From Odoribacter sp. (lineage in GTDB: Bacteria > Bacteroidota > Bacteroidia > Bacteroidales > Marinifilaceae), in NCBI GenBank assembly GCA_020024465.1, contig JAHHTT010000053.1:1-15111 (forward strand): 15,111 nucleotides of DNA, in the 5' to 3' direction. The translations under genes were made by a program, and so were the position numbers. This document shows, in pieces, positions 1-6,559 of the stretch. Each line of letters starts with the position of its first letter. Position 1 is the first letter of the stretch. Under the pieces are notes generated by a model. The model did not search any database. It was not told where the DNA came from and saw nothing but the letters and a program-made list of their open reading frames with translations.

Positions 1-90
1 CGGATATCTTTGAGATATGTTTGAGATGAAATGAAAAAGAATATAGGTAGGGAATAAATGGAGGATAAGCAATGTTGGTATTTAAGATAA

Positions 91-127
91 AACAGCCCTA
101 AAAGTTTTGGCTTTTAGGGCTGTTTTT
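91..127. terminator. Bidirectional intrinsic terminator downstream of kbl
   Basis: A perfect 14-bp stem (91-104 paired with 111-124) closes a six-base loop. It is followed by a T run on the plus strand (123-127) and by TTTT on the minus strand. It lies 24 bases past the kbl stop codon, so it most likely ends kbl transcription. It could also end a plus-strand unit entering from outside the window. Bases 1-90 contain no coding frame I can support. Confidence 0.85.
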
Positions 128-147
128 ATGATTGATGTTGGACGATT

Positions 148-1338
148 TTATTTAATAACGTTCAATTTCTTACCAATCTTGATGAAGGCTGTAATAGCAT
201 GATCTAACTGCTCGCGGGTGTGGGCTGCTGACAACTGGATGCGGATACGAGCCTGTCCTTTCGGAACAACCGGATAGTAGAAACCGGTTACATAGATATT
301 TTCTTTTTGCAATTCGGCAGCAAACTGCTGTGACAAGACTGCATCGTAAAGCATCAAAGCGGCGATAGCTGATTCTGACGGTTTGATGTCGAAACCTGCT
401 TCTTTTAATTTGCCACGGAAATAGGTAGCATTATCCATGACACGGTCGCGCAGTTCTGTGCTTTCCATCAACATATCGAATACGGCGATGGAAGCTCCGC
501 AGATTGCCGGAGATAATGAGTTAGAGAACAAATAAGGTCTTGAACGTTGACGCAACATTTCGATAATTTCTTTTTTACCGGTTGTGTAACCGCCCATAGC
601 TCCACCCAAAGCTTTTCCAAGGGTTCCGGTAAAGATGTCAATGCGGTCCATTACACCGTTGTATTCTGCCGAACCTCGTCCCGTCTCACCAATAAATCCG
701 GCTGCATGACTGTCGTCAACCATTACCAATGCATTGTATTTGTCAGCCAGATCGCAGATTTCTTTCAAGCGAGCGATATCCCCGTCCATAGAGAAAACAC
801 CGTCAGTTACGATGATTCGGAAGCGCTGTGCTTGTGAAATTTTCAATTGCTCTTCCAGATCTTCCATGTTGGCGTGTTTATATCTGTAGCGGACGGCTTT
901 ACAAAGACGTACACCATCGATGATGGATGCGTGATTCAATTCATCGGAAATGATGGCATCTTCCTGACTGAACAATGGTTCGAAAACACCACCGTTGGCA
1001 TCAAAACATGCTGCATATAGGATAGTGTCTTCTGTTCCGAAAAATTTGGAAATTTTAGCTTCCAATTCTTTGTGGATATCTTGTGTCCCGCAGATGAAAC
1101 GTACTGATGACATCCCGTAGCCGCGAGCATCCAATGCTTTCTTGGCGCCTTCGATAACTTTCGGGTGAGCAGAAAGACCCAGGTAATTGTTGGCACAAAA
1201 GTTCAGAACAGTTTCGCCTGTCGTTAATTTTATTTCTGCTCCCTGCGGAGTAGCAATCAGTCGCTCGGTCTTGTATAAGCCGGCATCTTTGATAGACTGA
1301 ATTTCAGTTTTTAAGAAATCTTGAAATTTTCCGTACAT
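148..1338 (-). CDS. kbl: Glycine C-acetyltransferase (2-amino-3-ketobutyrate CoA ligase)
   Basis: This is a cytosolic PLP enzyme of the alpha-oxoamine synthase family. It condenses glycine and acetyl-CoA to 2-amino-3-ketobutyrate, or runs in reverse as the second step of threonine breakdown. The protein is 396 residues, almost the length of E. coli Kbl (398). Visible signatures are NFCANNYLGL near residue 46, SDELNHASIIDG (131-142, His136 expected to stack on PLP), VDDSHAAG (207-214, Asp208 and His211) and TGTLGKALGG (237-246) with the Schiff-base lysine at Lys242. The ATG start directly precedes the usual N-terminal helix and has a promoter about 30 bases upstream. Threonine dehydrogenase, its frequent partner, is not adjacent here, so the gene looks monocistronic. 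The close paralogues AONS (BioF) and ALA synthase are less likely given near full-length agreement with Kbl signatures. Confidence 0.93.
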   Translation of the reverse strand: MYGKFQDFLKTEIQSIKDAGLYKTERLIATPQGAEIKLTTGETVLNFCANNYLGLSAHPKVIEGAKKALDARGYGMSSVRFICGTQDIHKELEAKISKFFGTEDTILYAACFDANGGVFEPLFSQEDAIISDELNHASIIDGVRLCKAVRYRYKHANMEDLEEQLKISQAQRFRIIVTDGVFSMDGDIARLKEICDLADKYNALVMVDDSHAAGFIGETGRGSAEYNGVMDRIDIFTGTLGKALGGAMGGYTTGKKEIIEMLRQRSRPYLFSNSLSPAICGASIAVFDMLMESTELRDRVMDNATYFRGKLKEAGFDIKPSESAIAALMLYDAVLSQQFAAELQKENIYVTGFYYPVVPKGQARIRIQLSAAHTREQLDHAITAFIKIGKKLNVIK

Positions 1339-1366
1339 AACTGTAAGTTTATTGGTATTCTGACCT

Positions 1367-1401
1367 CAAAAGTATAACATTTTTATGAGAATATACGCAA
1401 A
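1367..1401 (-). promoter_or_regulatory. Putative Bacteroidota-type promoter of kbl
   Basis: On the minus strand TACTTTTG (1367-1374) matches the -7 consensus TAnnTTTG exactly. A TTTG (1398-1401) lies upstream, but the 23-base spacing is longer than the 18-19 seen for other promoters in this window, so the -33 assignment is weak. The position, about 28 bases before the kbl ATG, is sensible. Confidence 0.5.
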
Positions 1402-1861
1402 AGACCAATTTTTAATTTCAGCGACCTGAAATGATTGTCAGAGCTTCTTTTTGAATATTTGTTAAAAATAATTTGGAATTTATTTTTTGTATATTGACAA
1501 AGCAGATGTGTTGTTTGTCGGTTTGGCTGGCTATCTTCAAGAACGTTCCTTCGCTGGCAGGATAGAAAAAGAATATCAAAGGATACATCGTGCGGAAATC
1601 ATCGCTTGAAAGATGAGTTTTATTGTAGAACCTGAAGCCTTATTGATGCTTATACATAAATATAGATTTCTTTATGAGCGATTATGGTGTTTCTGAAAAG
1701 GTTGTGGAGTGTCGTTGACAGACAATTGGCGTTGGTTTATGGATATAGATAAATTTTGCGTATCAAGTGTGTCGATATTGGACATGTCGGAGTATTTGAT
1801 GATAATCCACGTCCGAGTTATGTAAATATATTAAATTATAAAACAAAATAAGTATGGACAT
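1402..1861. other. Long intergenic stretch without an intact gene
   Basis: About 460 bases separate the kbl promoter from the rib promoter. No frame gives an intact, recognisable protein. Short open stretches occur in several plus-strand frames, for example 1472-1609 (about 45 codons, no ATG start), 1615-1698 and 1684-1851. Some have a plausible amino-acid mix, which suggests decayed coding DNA. No RNA gene, repeat array or insertion-sequence end is evident. Confidence 0.5.
1684..1851 (+). pseudogene. Possible decayed small ORF with an in-frame stop
   Basis: An ATG at 1684 opens a frame of 22 codons to a TAA at 1750-1752. The same frame then stays open for 33 more codons to TAA at 1849-1851. 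The second half reads like real protein (for instance GHVGVFDDNPRPSYVNIL), and a single nonsense change could explain the break. I recognise no family. Chance open frames of this size are common in DNA of this composition, so confidence is low. Confidence 0.2.
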
Positions 1862-1891
1862 TTTGTTTTTCCGAAATAAACTTTATTTTTG
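1862..1891 (+). promoter_or_regulatory. Bacteroidota-type promoter of the rib operon
   Basis: TTTG (1862-1865), an 18-base spacer and TATTTTTG (1884-1891) match the -33 TTTG / -7 TAnnTTTG pattern. Transcription would begin near 1897-1900, just upstream of the FMN aptamer, which is where a riboswitch-controlled promoter should sit. Confidence 0.65.
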
Positions 1892-1910
1892 CAGTGTATT
1901 TGAATAATAT

Positions 1911-2022
1911 TTCTTCAGGGCAGGGTGTAAATCCCTACCGGCGGTGATAGTCCGCGACTCCCTTTGGGGACTGAATCGGTGAAATTCCGATACCGACGGT
2001 GATAGTCCGGATGATAGAAGAG
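1911..2022 (+). ncRNA. FMN riboswitch aptamer (RFN element)
   Basis: The conserved RFN blocks appear in order: AGGGCAGGGTG (1917-1927), CCCTACCGGCGGTGATAGTC (1933-1952), CGGTGAAATTCCGATACCGA (1977-1996) and CGGTGATAGTCCGGATG (1997-2013). Helix P1 forms from 1912-1916 and 2017-2021 (TCTTC with GAAGA), and the five further hairpins of the six-helix fold can be drawn. The element binds FMN and sits directly before riboflavin genes. It is followed by an intrinsic terminator, so control is most likely by transcription termination when FMN is bound. The aptamer's first strand is also complementary to the terminator 5' arm (see the terminator entry). Confidence 0.96.
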
Positions 2023-2061
2023 ATGTTACATTGGCTTGGTGGATACTGCGTCTTTGTATAT

Positions 2062-2091
2062 ATGCCCTGAAGAGATTCAGGGCATTTTTTT
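2062..2091 (+). terminator. Riboswitch-controlled intrinsic terminator (expression platform)
   Basis: A 10-bp stem (2062-2071 with 2076-2085) is capped by a GAGA tetraloop of the GNRA type and runs into seven T residues (2085-2091). The tract ends five bases before the ribD ATG at 2096. The 5' arm and loop bases 2063-2073 are perfectly complementary over 11 bases to 1912-1922 of the aptamer, which supplies a competing antiterminator. With FMN bound, that aptamer strand is locked in P1 and the core, and the terminator can fold. Confidence 0.88.
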
Positions 2092-2095
2092 CATT

Positions 2096-3196
2096 ATGGT
2101 GACAGAACAGGATATTCAATTTATGCGGCATGCGATGGCATTGGCTGACAGGGGAACGGGATGGGTGAATCCTAATCCGCTGGTGGGGGCGGTGATTGTG
2201 CGTGACGGGCGGATTATTGCTGAAGGATGGCATGAACGTTATGGAGGCTTGCATGCCGAGCGTAATGCTTTTAAAAATTGTCTGGAGGATACGGCCAGCG
2301 CTACGATGTATGTGACTTTGGAGCCTTGCTGTCATTATGGGAAAACGCCTCCCTGTACGGAGGCTGTGATAGAGCATGGGATTGCGAGAGTGGTTGTCGG
2401 ATTGCCAGATCCTAATCCGCTGGTGGCAGGAAAGGGTATCGGTATTCTGCGGGAGGCTGGAATTGAAGTGGATGTCGGTGTTTGTAGTGAGGAGTTGAGG
2501 TTTCAGAATCGGGTGTTTTTGAAATATATCCGAAAGCGGATGCCTTGGGTGGTGATGAAGACGGCCATGACATTGGACGGAAAGATTGCTGCTCATACCG
2601 GCGATTCGAAATGGGTGACTGATGTGTCCGCACGGATGAGAGTGCAGGAGATGCGCCGTATATATATGGGTATTATGGTCGGTTCCGGGACGGTTGTGGC
2701 GGATGATCCGATGTTGAATTGCCGCCTGGAAGGTGAGGTGCGACAGCCTGTCCGTATTGTGGTGGATAGTGTTGCCCGTATTGCAATGGATACCCGATTG
2801 GTGACAACAGCTGGCAGCTATCGGACGGTTGTGGCGCATACGGCGGATGCTGCGCCCGGAAAATTGCAGAGATTGGCGGATTGCGGCGTGGAGACTTTGT
2901 TGTGCGGCAGTCAGGACGGGCATGTGGATTGTGCGGATATGCTGTTGCAGTTGGGTAAAATGGGAATCGATTCCATTTTGTTGGAAGGTGGCGGACAACT
3001 GAATGAGACATTTTTGCGCAACGGTTTGATTGATGAGGTGTATGCTTTTATCGCACCTAAATTGGTGGGGGGGAAAGAGGCTAAGACACCGGTTGAGGGA
3101 CAGGGATTTGATCGGATGTCAGATGCGGTGGAGTTGAAGAATGTGACTGTTGAAATGATAGGAAAGGATGTATTGGTTCATGGGTTAATCGGATGA
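2096..3196 (+). CDS. ribD: Bifunctional riboflavin deaminase/reductase RibD
   Basis: The 366-residue enzyme deaminates 2,5-diamino-6-ribosylamino-4(3H)-pyrimidinone 5'-phosphate and then reduces the ribosyl side chain with NADPH. The N-terminal deaminase domain (about 1-145) shows the zinc motif: HAE at 53-55 (His53 ligand, Glu55 catalytic) and PCCHYGKTPPC at 77-87 (Cys78 and Cys87 ligands). The C-terminal reductase domain (about 150-366) shows VVMKTAMTLDGKIA (152-165), IMVGSGTVVADDP (193-205) and LLEGGGQLNETF (295-306). I chose the ATG at 2096 because an in-frame TTG at 2036 would put translation through the terminator, and family homology starts at MVTEQDIQFM. There is no Shine-Dalgarno sequence. 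The ribE start follows its stop by four bases, so the two are probably translated together. Confidence 0.95.
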   Translation: MVTEQDIQFMRHAMALADRGTGWVNPNPLVGAVIVRDGRIIAEGWHERYGGLHAERNAFKNCLEDTASATMYVTLEPCCHYGKTPPCTEAVIEHGIARVVVGLPDPNPLVAGKGIGILREAGIEVDVGVCSEELRFQNRVFLKYIRKRMPWVVMKTAMTLDGKIAAHTGDSKWVTDVSARMRVQEMRRIYMGIMVGSGTVVADDPMLNCRLEGEVRQPVRIVVDSVARIAMDTRLVTTAGSYRTVVAHTADAAPGKLQRLADCGVETLLCGSQDGHVDCADMLLQLGKMGIDSILLEGGGQLNETFLRNGLIDEVYAFIAPKLVGGKEAKTPVEGQGFDRMSDAVELKNVTVEMIGKDVLVHGLIG

Positions 3197-3200
3197 TGAT

Positions 3201-3839
3201 ATGTTTACGGGAATTATAGAAGAAATCGGTAAGATAAAGGCGATACGTCGGGGAAGTAAAAGCGTTGAGCTTGAGATTGAAGCTGCAAAGGTATTGGAGG
3301 ATACCCGGATAGGGGATAGTATTGCTACCAATGGGGTTTGTCTGACTGTGACAAAGTTGGGAAGCAATTGTTTTTCGGCGGATGTGATGCCGGAAACAAT
3401 GCTCCGTTCCAGTTTGGGAGTTTTGAAGCCCGGCGACCGGGTGAATCTTGAAAGGGCTGTATGTCTGAACAGTCGTTTGGGGGGACATTTGGTGGCAGGT
3501 CATGTGGACGGCATGGGGACGATTAGCGATAAAAAACGGGATGATAATGCCATTTGGCTGACAGTTTCCGCATCGCCTGATATTTTACGGTATATTATAG
3601 AAAAGGGGTCTGTTGCAATTGACGGTGTGAGTCTGACGGTGGCATATGTGGACGGGTCTGTGTTTAAAGTGTCGGTTATTCCTCATACGCAGGAGGAGAC
3701 TACGCTGACATCCAAGAATGTGGGTGCTGTTGTCAATCTGGAAAATGATATGATTGCCAAGTATGTAGAGAAATTATTGGGAGTCTGTAAGCCTGAAAGA
3801 GGATTGAGCCTTGAATTTTTGCAGGCAAATGGTTTTTGA
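3201..3839 (+). CDS. ribE: Riboflavin synthase, alpha chain
   Basis: This enzyme dismutates two molecules of 6,7-dimethyl-8-ribityllumazine to riboflavin and the RibH co-substrate. The 212 residues (E. coli: 213) form two lumazine-binding repeats. Repeat one starts MFTGIIEEIG and has TNGVCLTV (43-50) with Cys47 at the usual active-site position. GGHLVAGHVDG (94-104) marks the junction. Repeat two has SVAIDGVSLTV (137-147) and PHTQEETTL (161-169). The conserved MFTGII start fixes the ATG. It is called ribE in Bacillus-style naming; the E. coli gene of the same function is ribC. It sits four bases after ribD and 34 bases before ribBA in the riboswitch-controlled operon. Confidence 0.95.
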   Translation: MFTGIIEEIGKIKAIRRGSKSVELEIEAAKVLEDTRIGDSIATNGVCLTVTKLGSNCFSADVMPETMLRSSLGVLKPGDRVNLERAVCLNSRLGGHLVAGHVDGMGTISDKKRDDNAIWLTVSASPDILRYIIEKGSVAIDGVSLTVAYVDGSVFKVSVIPHTQEETTLTSKNVGAVVNLENDMIAKYVEKLLGVCKPERGLSLEFLQANGF

Positions 3840-3873
3840 GAAATATAAAAGTAAAATAATAAAATAAATACTA

Positions 3874-5124
3874 ATGGAAGATTTTAAGTTTAGTACGATT
3901 GAAGAAGCTGTTGCTGACCTGCGCGCCGGTAAGATGATTATTGCCGTAGATGATCCGGACCGTGAGAATGAAGGTGATTTGATTTGTGCGGCAGAGCATG
4001 CGACGCTTGAGAATGTCAATTTCATGGCATCTTATGCTAAGGGATTGATTTGTATGCCGATGAGTCGGGAATTGACTGCAAAGCTGGGGCTGGAGCAGAT
4101 GGTTGTTAATAATACGGATAATCATTGTACGGCTTTTACTGTTTCTATTGACCATGTTTCGACAACCACCGGCATTTCTGCGTTGGAGCGTTCTGTTACT
4201 GCGATGAAGTGTGTGGAAGATGGGGCGAAACCAACTGATTTCCGTCGTCCGGGCCATATGTTCCCTTTGGAAGCCAAGCGGGGAGGAGTGTTAGAGCGTA
4301 TGGGCCATACAGAGACGACGGTTGATTTGATGCGTATAGCCCATTTGAAGGAATGTGGTTTGTGTTGCGAAATTATGCGTGAAGACGGCACAATGATGCG
4401 TACTCCGGAACTGAAGGAGTTTGCCAAGAAGTATAACATGAAAATGATTACGGTGGCGGATTTGATAAATTACCGTCGTCGTACGGAAATTCTTGTAGAG
4501 CGTGTGACAGAGGCTGAGATGCCTACAAAATATGGTACGTTCAAGGCTTATGGTTATGTTAACAAAATCAATGGAGAGCATCATATGGCTCTTGTAAAGG
4601 GAGATATTGCTGATGGTGAGCCGGTTCTTTGTCGGGTACATTCGGAATGTCTGACCGGTGACGCTTTCGGGTCTTTGCGTTGTGATTGCGGTGAACAGTT
4701 GGCTGAGGCTTTGCGTCGGATTGAAAAAGCCGGGCGCGGAGTGTTGCTTTATATGCGTCAGGAGGGTAGAGGTATCGGATTGATTAATAAATTGAAAGCA
4801 TATCATTTGCAGGATGGAGGAATGGATACGGTGGAGGCGAATCTGGCTCTCGGGTTTAAGGCGGATTTGCGTGAATATGGTACAGGTGCTGAAATTTTAG
4901 CAGACCTGGGAGTGAAGAAGATGGTTTTGATGACAAATAATCCATTAAAAATCAAAGGTTTGGATGGATTCGGACTGGAGGTTGTCGGTCGCGAGCCGAT
5001 AGAGATGACTTGTAATGAGAAAAATGAGTTCTATATGTATACCAAATACAAGAAAATGGGACACATTTTACATGTCCGTTCTGGAGAAGAGATTAAAAAA
5101 CAACAAGATAAACTGAATAAATAA
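3874..5124 (+). CDS. ribBA: Fused DHBP synthase / GTP cyclohydrolase II
   Basis: The fusion supplies both precursor branches of riboflavin synthesis. Its 416 residues split into a DHBP synthase domain (about 1-205), which makes 3,4-dihydroxy-2-butanone 4-phosphate from ribulose 5-phosphate, and a GTP cyclohydrolase II domain (about 206-416). In the first, DDPDRENEGD (26-35) carries the acidic metal and substrate residues, with TDNHCTAFTVSID (81-93), RRPGHMFPL (124-132), GHTETTVDL (144-152) and Glu166. In the second, HSECLTGDAFGSLRCDCG (256-273) holds the zinc cysteines Cys259, Cys270 and Cys272, and RQEGRGIGL (295-303) is the catalytic loop. Both halves keep their key residues, so both should be active. 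The gap before it (34 bases, AT-rich) is the largest in the operon but contains no terminator. Confidence 0.95.
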   Translation: MEDFKFSTIEEAVADLRAGKMIIAVDDPDRENEGDLICAAEHATLENVNFMASYAKGLICMPMSRELTAKLGLEQMVVNNTDNHCTAFTVSIDHVSTTTGISALERSVTAMKCVEDGAKPTDFRRPGHMFPLEAKRGGVLERMGHTETTVDLMRIAHLKECGLCCEIMREDGTMMRTPELKEFAKKYNMKMITVADLINYRRRTEILVERVTEAEMPTKYGTFKAYGYVNKINGEHHMALVKGDIADGEPVLCRVHSECLTGDAFGSLRCDCGEQLAEALRRIEKAGRGVLLYMRQEGRGIGLINKLKAYHLQDGGMDTVEANLALGFKADLREYGTGAEILADLGVKKMVLMTNNPLKIKGLDGFGLEVVGREPIEMTCNEKNEFYMYTKYKKMGHILHVRSGEEIKKQQDKLNK

Positions 5125-5135
5125 GATAGAAGATT

Positions 5136-5597
5136 ATGAATAAGCTGGAAGGTAAATTATTGGCAGAAGGTCAGAGGATTGGTATTGTTGCTGCGCGTTT
5201 TAATGAATTTATCACTTCTAAACTGTTAGGGGGTGCCATTGATTCATTCTTGCGACATGGAGGAGATGATGATCATATTGACGTAGCTTGGGTGCCGGGA
5301 GCATTTGAAGTGCCTCTTGTGGCAAAAAAAATGGCTGAAAGCGGGAAATATGATGCCGTTGTTTGTTTGGGCGCCGTTATCCGTGGGGCAACTCCTCATT
5401 TTGATATGGTGGCGAATGAGGCTACGAAAGGTATTGCGAATGTCAGTTTGCAGACCGGAGTGCCTGTTATATTTGGTATTCTAACTACTGATTCTATTGA
5501 ACAGGCTGTTGAAAGAGCTGGTACAAAAGCCGGAAATAAAGGATTCGATGCTATGACCACTGCCGTTGAAATGGTAAATCTTTTGAAAAAGATATAG
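5136..5597 (+). CDS. ribH: 6,7-dimethyl-8-ribityllumazine synthase
   Basis: RibH condenses the pyrimidine product of RibD (after dephosphorylation) with dihydroxybutanone phosphate from RibBA, giving the lumazine used by RibE. It normally assembles into pentamers or icosahedral shells. The 153 residues carry RFNEFITSKLLGGA (21-34), WVPGAFEVPL (52-61), GAVIRGATPHFD (79-90) with the catalytic His88, and GILTTDSIEQA further on. Length is typical. It begins 11 bases after the ribBA stop and is the last gene before a strong terminator at 5614. No phosphatase gene for the intermediate dephosphorylation is linked, as is usual. Confidence 0.95.
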   Translation: MNKLEGKLLAEGQRIGIVAARFNEFITSKLLGGAIDSFLRHGGDDDHIDVAWVPGAFEVPLVAKKMAESGKYDAVVCLGAVIRGATPHFDMVANEATKGIANVSLQTGVPVIFGILTTDSIEQAVERAGTKAGNKGFDAMTTAVEMVNLLKKI

Positions 5598-5613
5598 TAT
5601 TCAGATTTGACAA

Positions 5614-5650
5614 AAAACAACGGGGTTTTCTATGAAAACCCCGTTGTTTT
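5614..5650 (+). terminator. Intrinsic terminator of the rib operon
   Basis: A 17-bp perfect stem (5614-5630 with 5634-5650) with a three-base apex is rich in G-C in its middle (ACGGGG/CCCCGT) and ends in TTTT followed by GTTT. It begins 16 bases past the ribH stop codon. The A-rich upstream flank would also give a T run on the minus strand, so it may stop antisense transcription too. Confidence 0.88.
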
Positions 5651-5810
5651 GTTTATTTGATTCATCTGTTTGTTTCCTTTTCCCTTTTCTGATAAGTCCC
5701 GATTAACGATTGAAATGGACAGCAGGACAAGAAACAACAGATTTTATTGAGCTTTTTTAATGACAATATGAGGATATTTCATGTGAGTATCACATATTTA
5801 TAAATATATA

Positions 5811-5842
5811 AAAAAAGAACTACACGTTTGTAGTTCTTTTTT
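5811..5842 (-). terminator. Intrinsic terminator of tRNA-Phe
   Basis: A 13-bp stem (5811-5823 with 5830-5842) with a six-base loop lies just past the 3' end of the tRNA. Read on the minus strand, GAACTAC pairs with GTAGTTC and is followed by a run of T residues. The A/T flanks make it symmetrical, so it could work in both directions. The 160 bases between this and the rib terminator contain nothing I can identify. Confidence 0.8.
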
Positions 5843-5845
5843 ATG

Positions 5846-5918
5846 TGGTATCACCTGGAATCGAACCAGGGACACAAGGATTTTCAGTCCTTTGCTCTAC
5901 CAACTGAGCTATGACACC
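5846..5918 (-). tRNA. tRNA-Phe (anticodon GAA)
   Basis: The minus strand folds as a 73-base tRNA. The acceptor GGTGTCA pairs with TGATACC (one G-U pair), with discriminator A. The D arm contains AGCTCAGTTGGTAGAGC, the anticodon loop is CTGAAAA with anticodon GAA, and the T arm has CCTGG-TTCGATT-CCAGG. CAT follows the discriminator, so CCA is not encoded and must be added after transcription. Promoter and terminator flank it closely, which indicates a single-gene unit. Confidence 0.96.
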
Positions 5919-5937
5919 ATTATTTGTTTTACGGCTA

Positions 5938-5968
5938 CAAAGGTAGGTATAATTTTTATATTAGCAAG
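5938..5968 (-). promoter_or_regulatory. Promoter of tRNA-Phe
   Basis: On the minus strand TACCTTTG (5938-5945) is an exact TAnnTTTG match, with CTTG (5965-5968) 19 bases upstream as a partial -33 element. The predicted start, near 5930, gives a short tRNA leader. Confidence 0.6.
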
Positions 5969-6026
5969 ATTTTATGATGAAAAATAAAAATATTTTTTCA
6001 GATGAAATTAATTTCGATTATGTTTA

Positions 6027-6056
6027 GTTGATTGTTAATTATTTACTCTATATTTG
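6027..6056 (+). promoter_or_regulatory. Promoter of the RRM protein gene
   Basis: GTTG (6027-6030), an 18-base spacer and TATATTTG (6049-6056, exact TAnnTTTG) point rightward. Transcription would start near 6063, leaving a leader of almost 90 bases before the GTG at 6151. The leader has a long-range inverted repeat, ATAGAAG (6062-6068) with CTTCTAT (6115-6121), and ends in a strongly T-rich stretch. Confidence 0.55.
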
Positions 6057-6150
6057 TCAGGATAGAAGAAGCTTAGTTTTGTGTTTTCTAGCAAAAAATA
6101 TATGGCTACGTACCCTTCTATATGTTTAATTTTTTATTAATTTTTTTGTT

Positions 6151-6495
6151 GTGAATATTTTTGTTACAAAATTGAGTTCAGCTACTACAAGTGATGATCT
6201 CGCAATGCTCTTTAAAGAGTATGGTATGGTTTCTTCTGCTAAAGTGATTATGGATAAAGAGACCGGAAATTCAAAATGTTTTGGTTTTGTAGAGATGGAA
6301 AATGAAGTGGAAGCGATGAATGCAATCAATGCTCTGAATGATATAGATTTTCAGGGACGGAAGATTGTCGTGAAGAAAGCGCATGTGAAAGAGGATAATG
6401 AACATGGAGGATATCGTGGAGGTCATCGTCCGTTTCAGCATCGTGGAGGAGAAAGACACTTTACTCCACGTCGTGAACGCTCAGAAGAAGGATAA
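6151..6495 (+). CDS. Single-RRM RNA-binding protein with a basic Gly/Arg/His tail
   Basis: The 114-residue protein has one RNA recognition motif (about 1-76). RNP2 is MNIFVTKL at the very N terminus and RNP1 is KCFGFVEM (about 47-54), with the two aromatic residues expected to stack on RNA. The tail (about 82-114) is rich in Gly, Arg and His (HGGYRGGHRPFQHRGGERHF), resembling RGG-type disordered RNA-binding tails. Proteins of this type are common in Bacteroidota and cyanobacteria and are linked to post-transcriptional control. The start is GTG: no in-frame ATG lies between it and a TAA at 6127-6129, and the RRM begins exactly there. The T-rich bases before the start are unlike the A-rich leaders usual in this phylum. 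Confidence 0.88.
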   Translation: MNIFVTKLSSATTSDDLAMLFKEYGMVSSAKVIMDKETGNSKCFGFVEMENEVEAMNAINALNDIDFQGRKIVVKKAHVKEDNEHGGYRGGHRPFQHRGGERHFTPRRERSEEG

Positions 6496-6520
6496 TTGAT
6501 GAGTGTAGGAGGGTGAGAAG

Positions 6521-6559
6521 AAAAAACTGATGCCGGCAAAATACCGGCATCAGTTTTTT
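6521..6559. terminator. Shared convergent terminator between the RRM gene and the thiL operon
   Basis: A 16-bp stem (6521-6536 with 6544-6559) has a G-C core (CTGATGCCGG / CCGGCATCAG) and a seven-base loop. Its A flank and T flank make it functional in both directions. The stop codon of the leftward gene (6550-6552) lies within the 3' arm. Confidence 0.87.

Noticed and set aside
9..27. Tandem TTTGAGAT repeat at the left edge.
   Set aside because: Only two 8-base copies, with no further units or associated feature.
547..837. Plus-strand open frame of 96 codons inside kbl.
   Set aside because: It is fully antisense to a well-supported gene and has no recognisable motif.
1740..1753. 14-base direct repeat TGGATATAGATAAA, also at 15032-15045, as possible element ends.
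   Set aside because: A shared 14-mer is not surprising by chance in 15 kb of AT-rich sequence. No inverted ends, target duplications or transposase accompany it.
2036..2095. Extended ribD start at an in-frame TTG.
   Set aside because: The 20 extra codons run through the riboswitch terminator. Family homology starts at the ATG at 2096.
1883..2998. Long minus-strand open frame antisense to the riboswitch and ribD (371 codons), rich in His, Ser, Arg and Pro.
   Set aside because: It lies opposite a clear ribD and FMN riboswitch. Its composition is what the complement of G- and T-rich codons gives, and no motif is recognisable.
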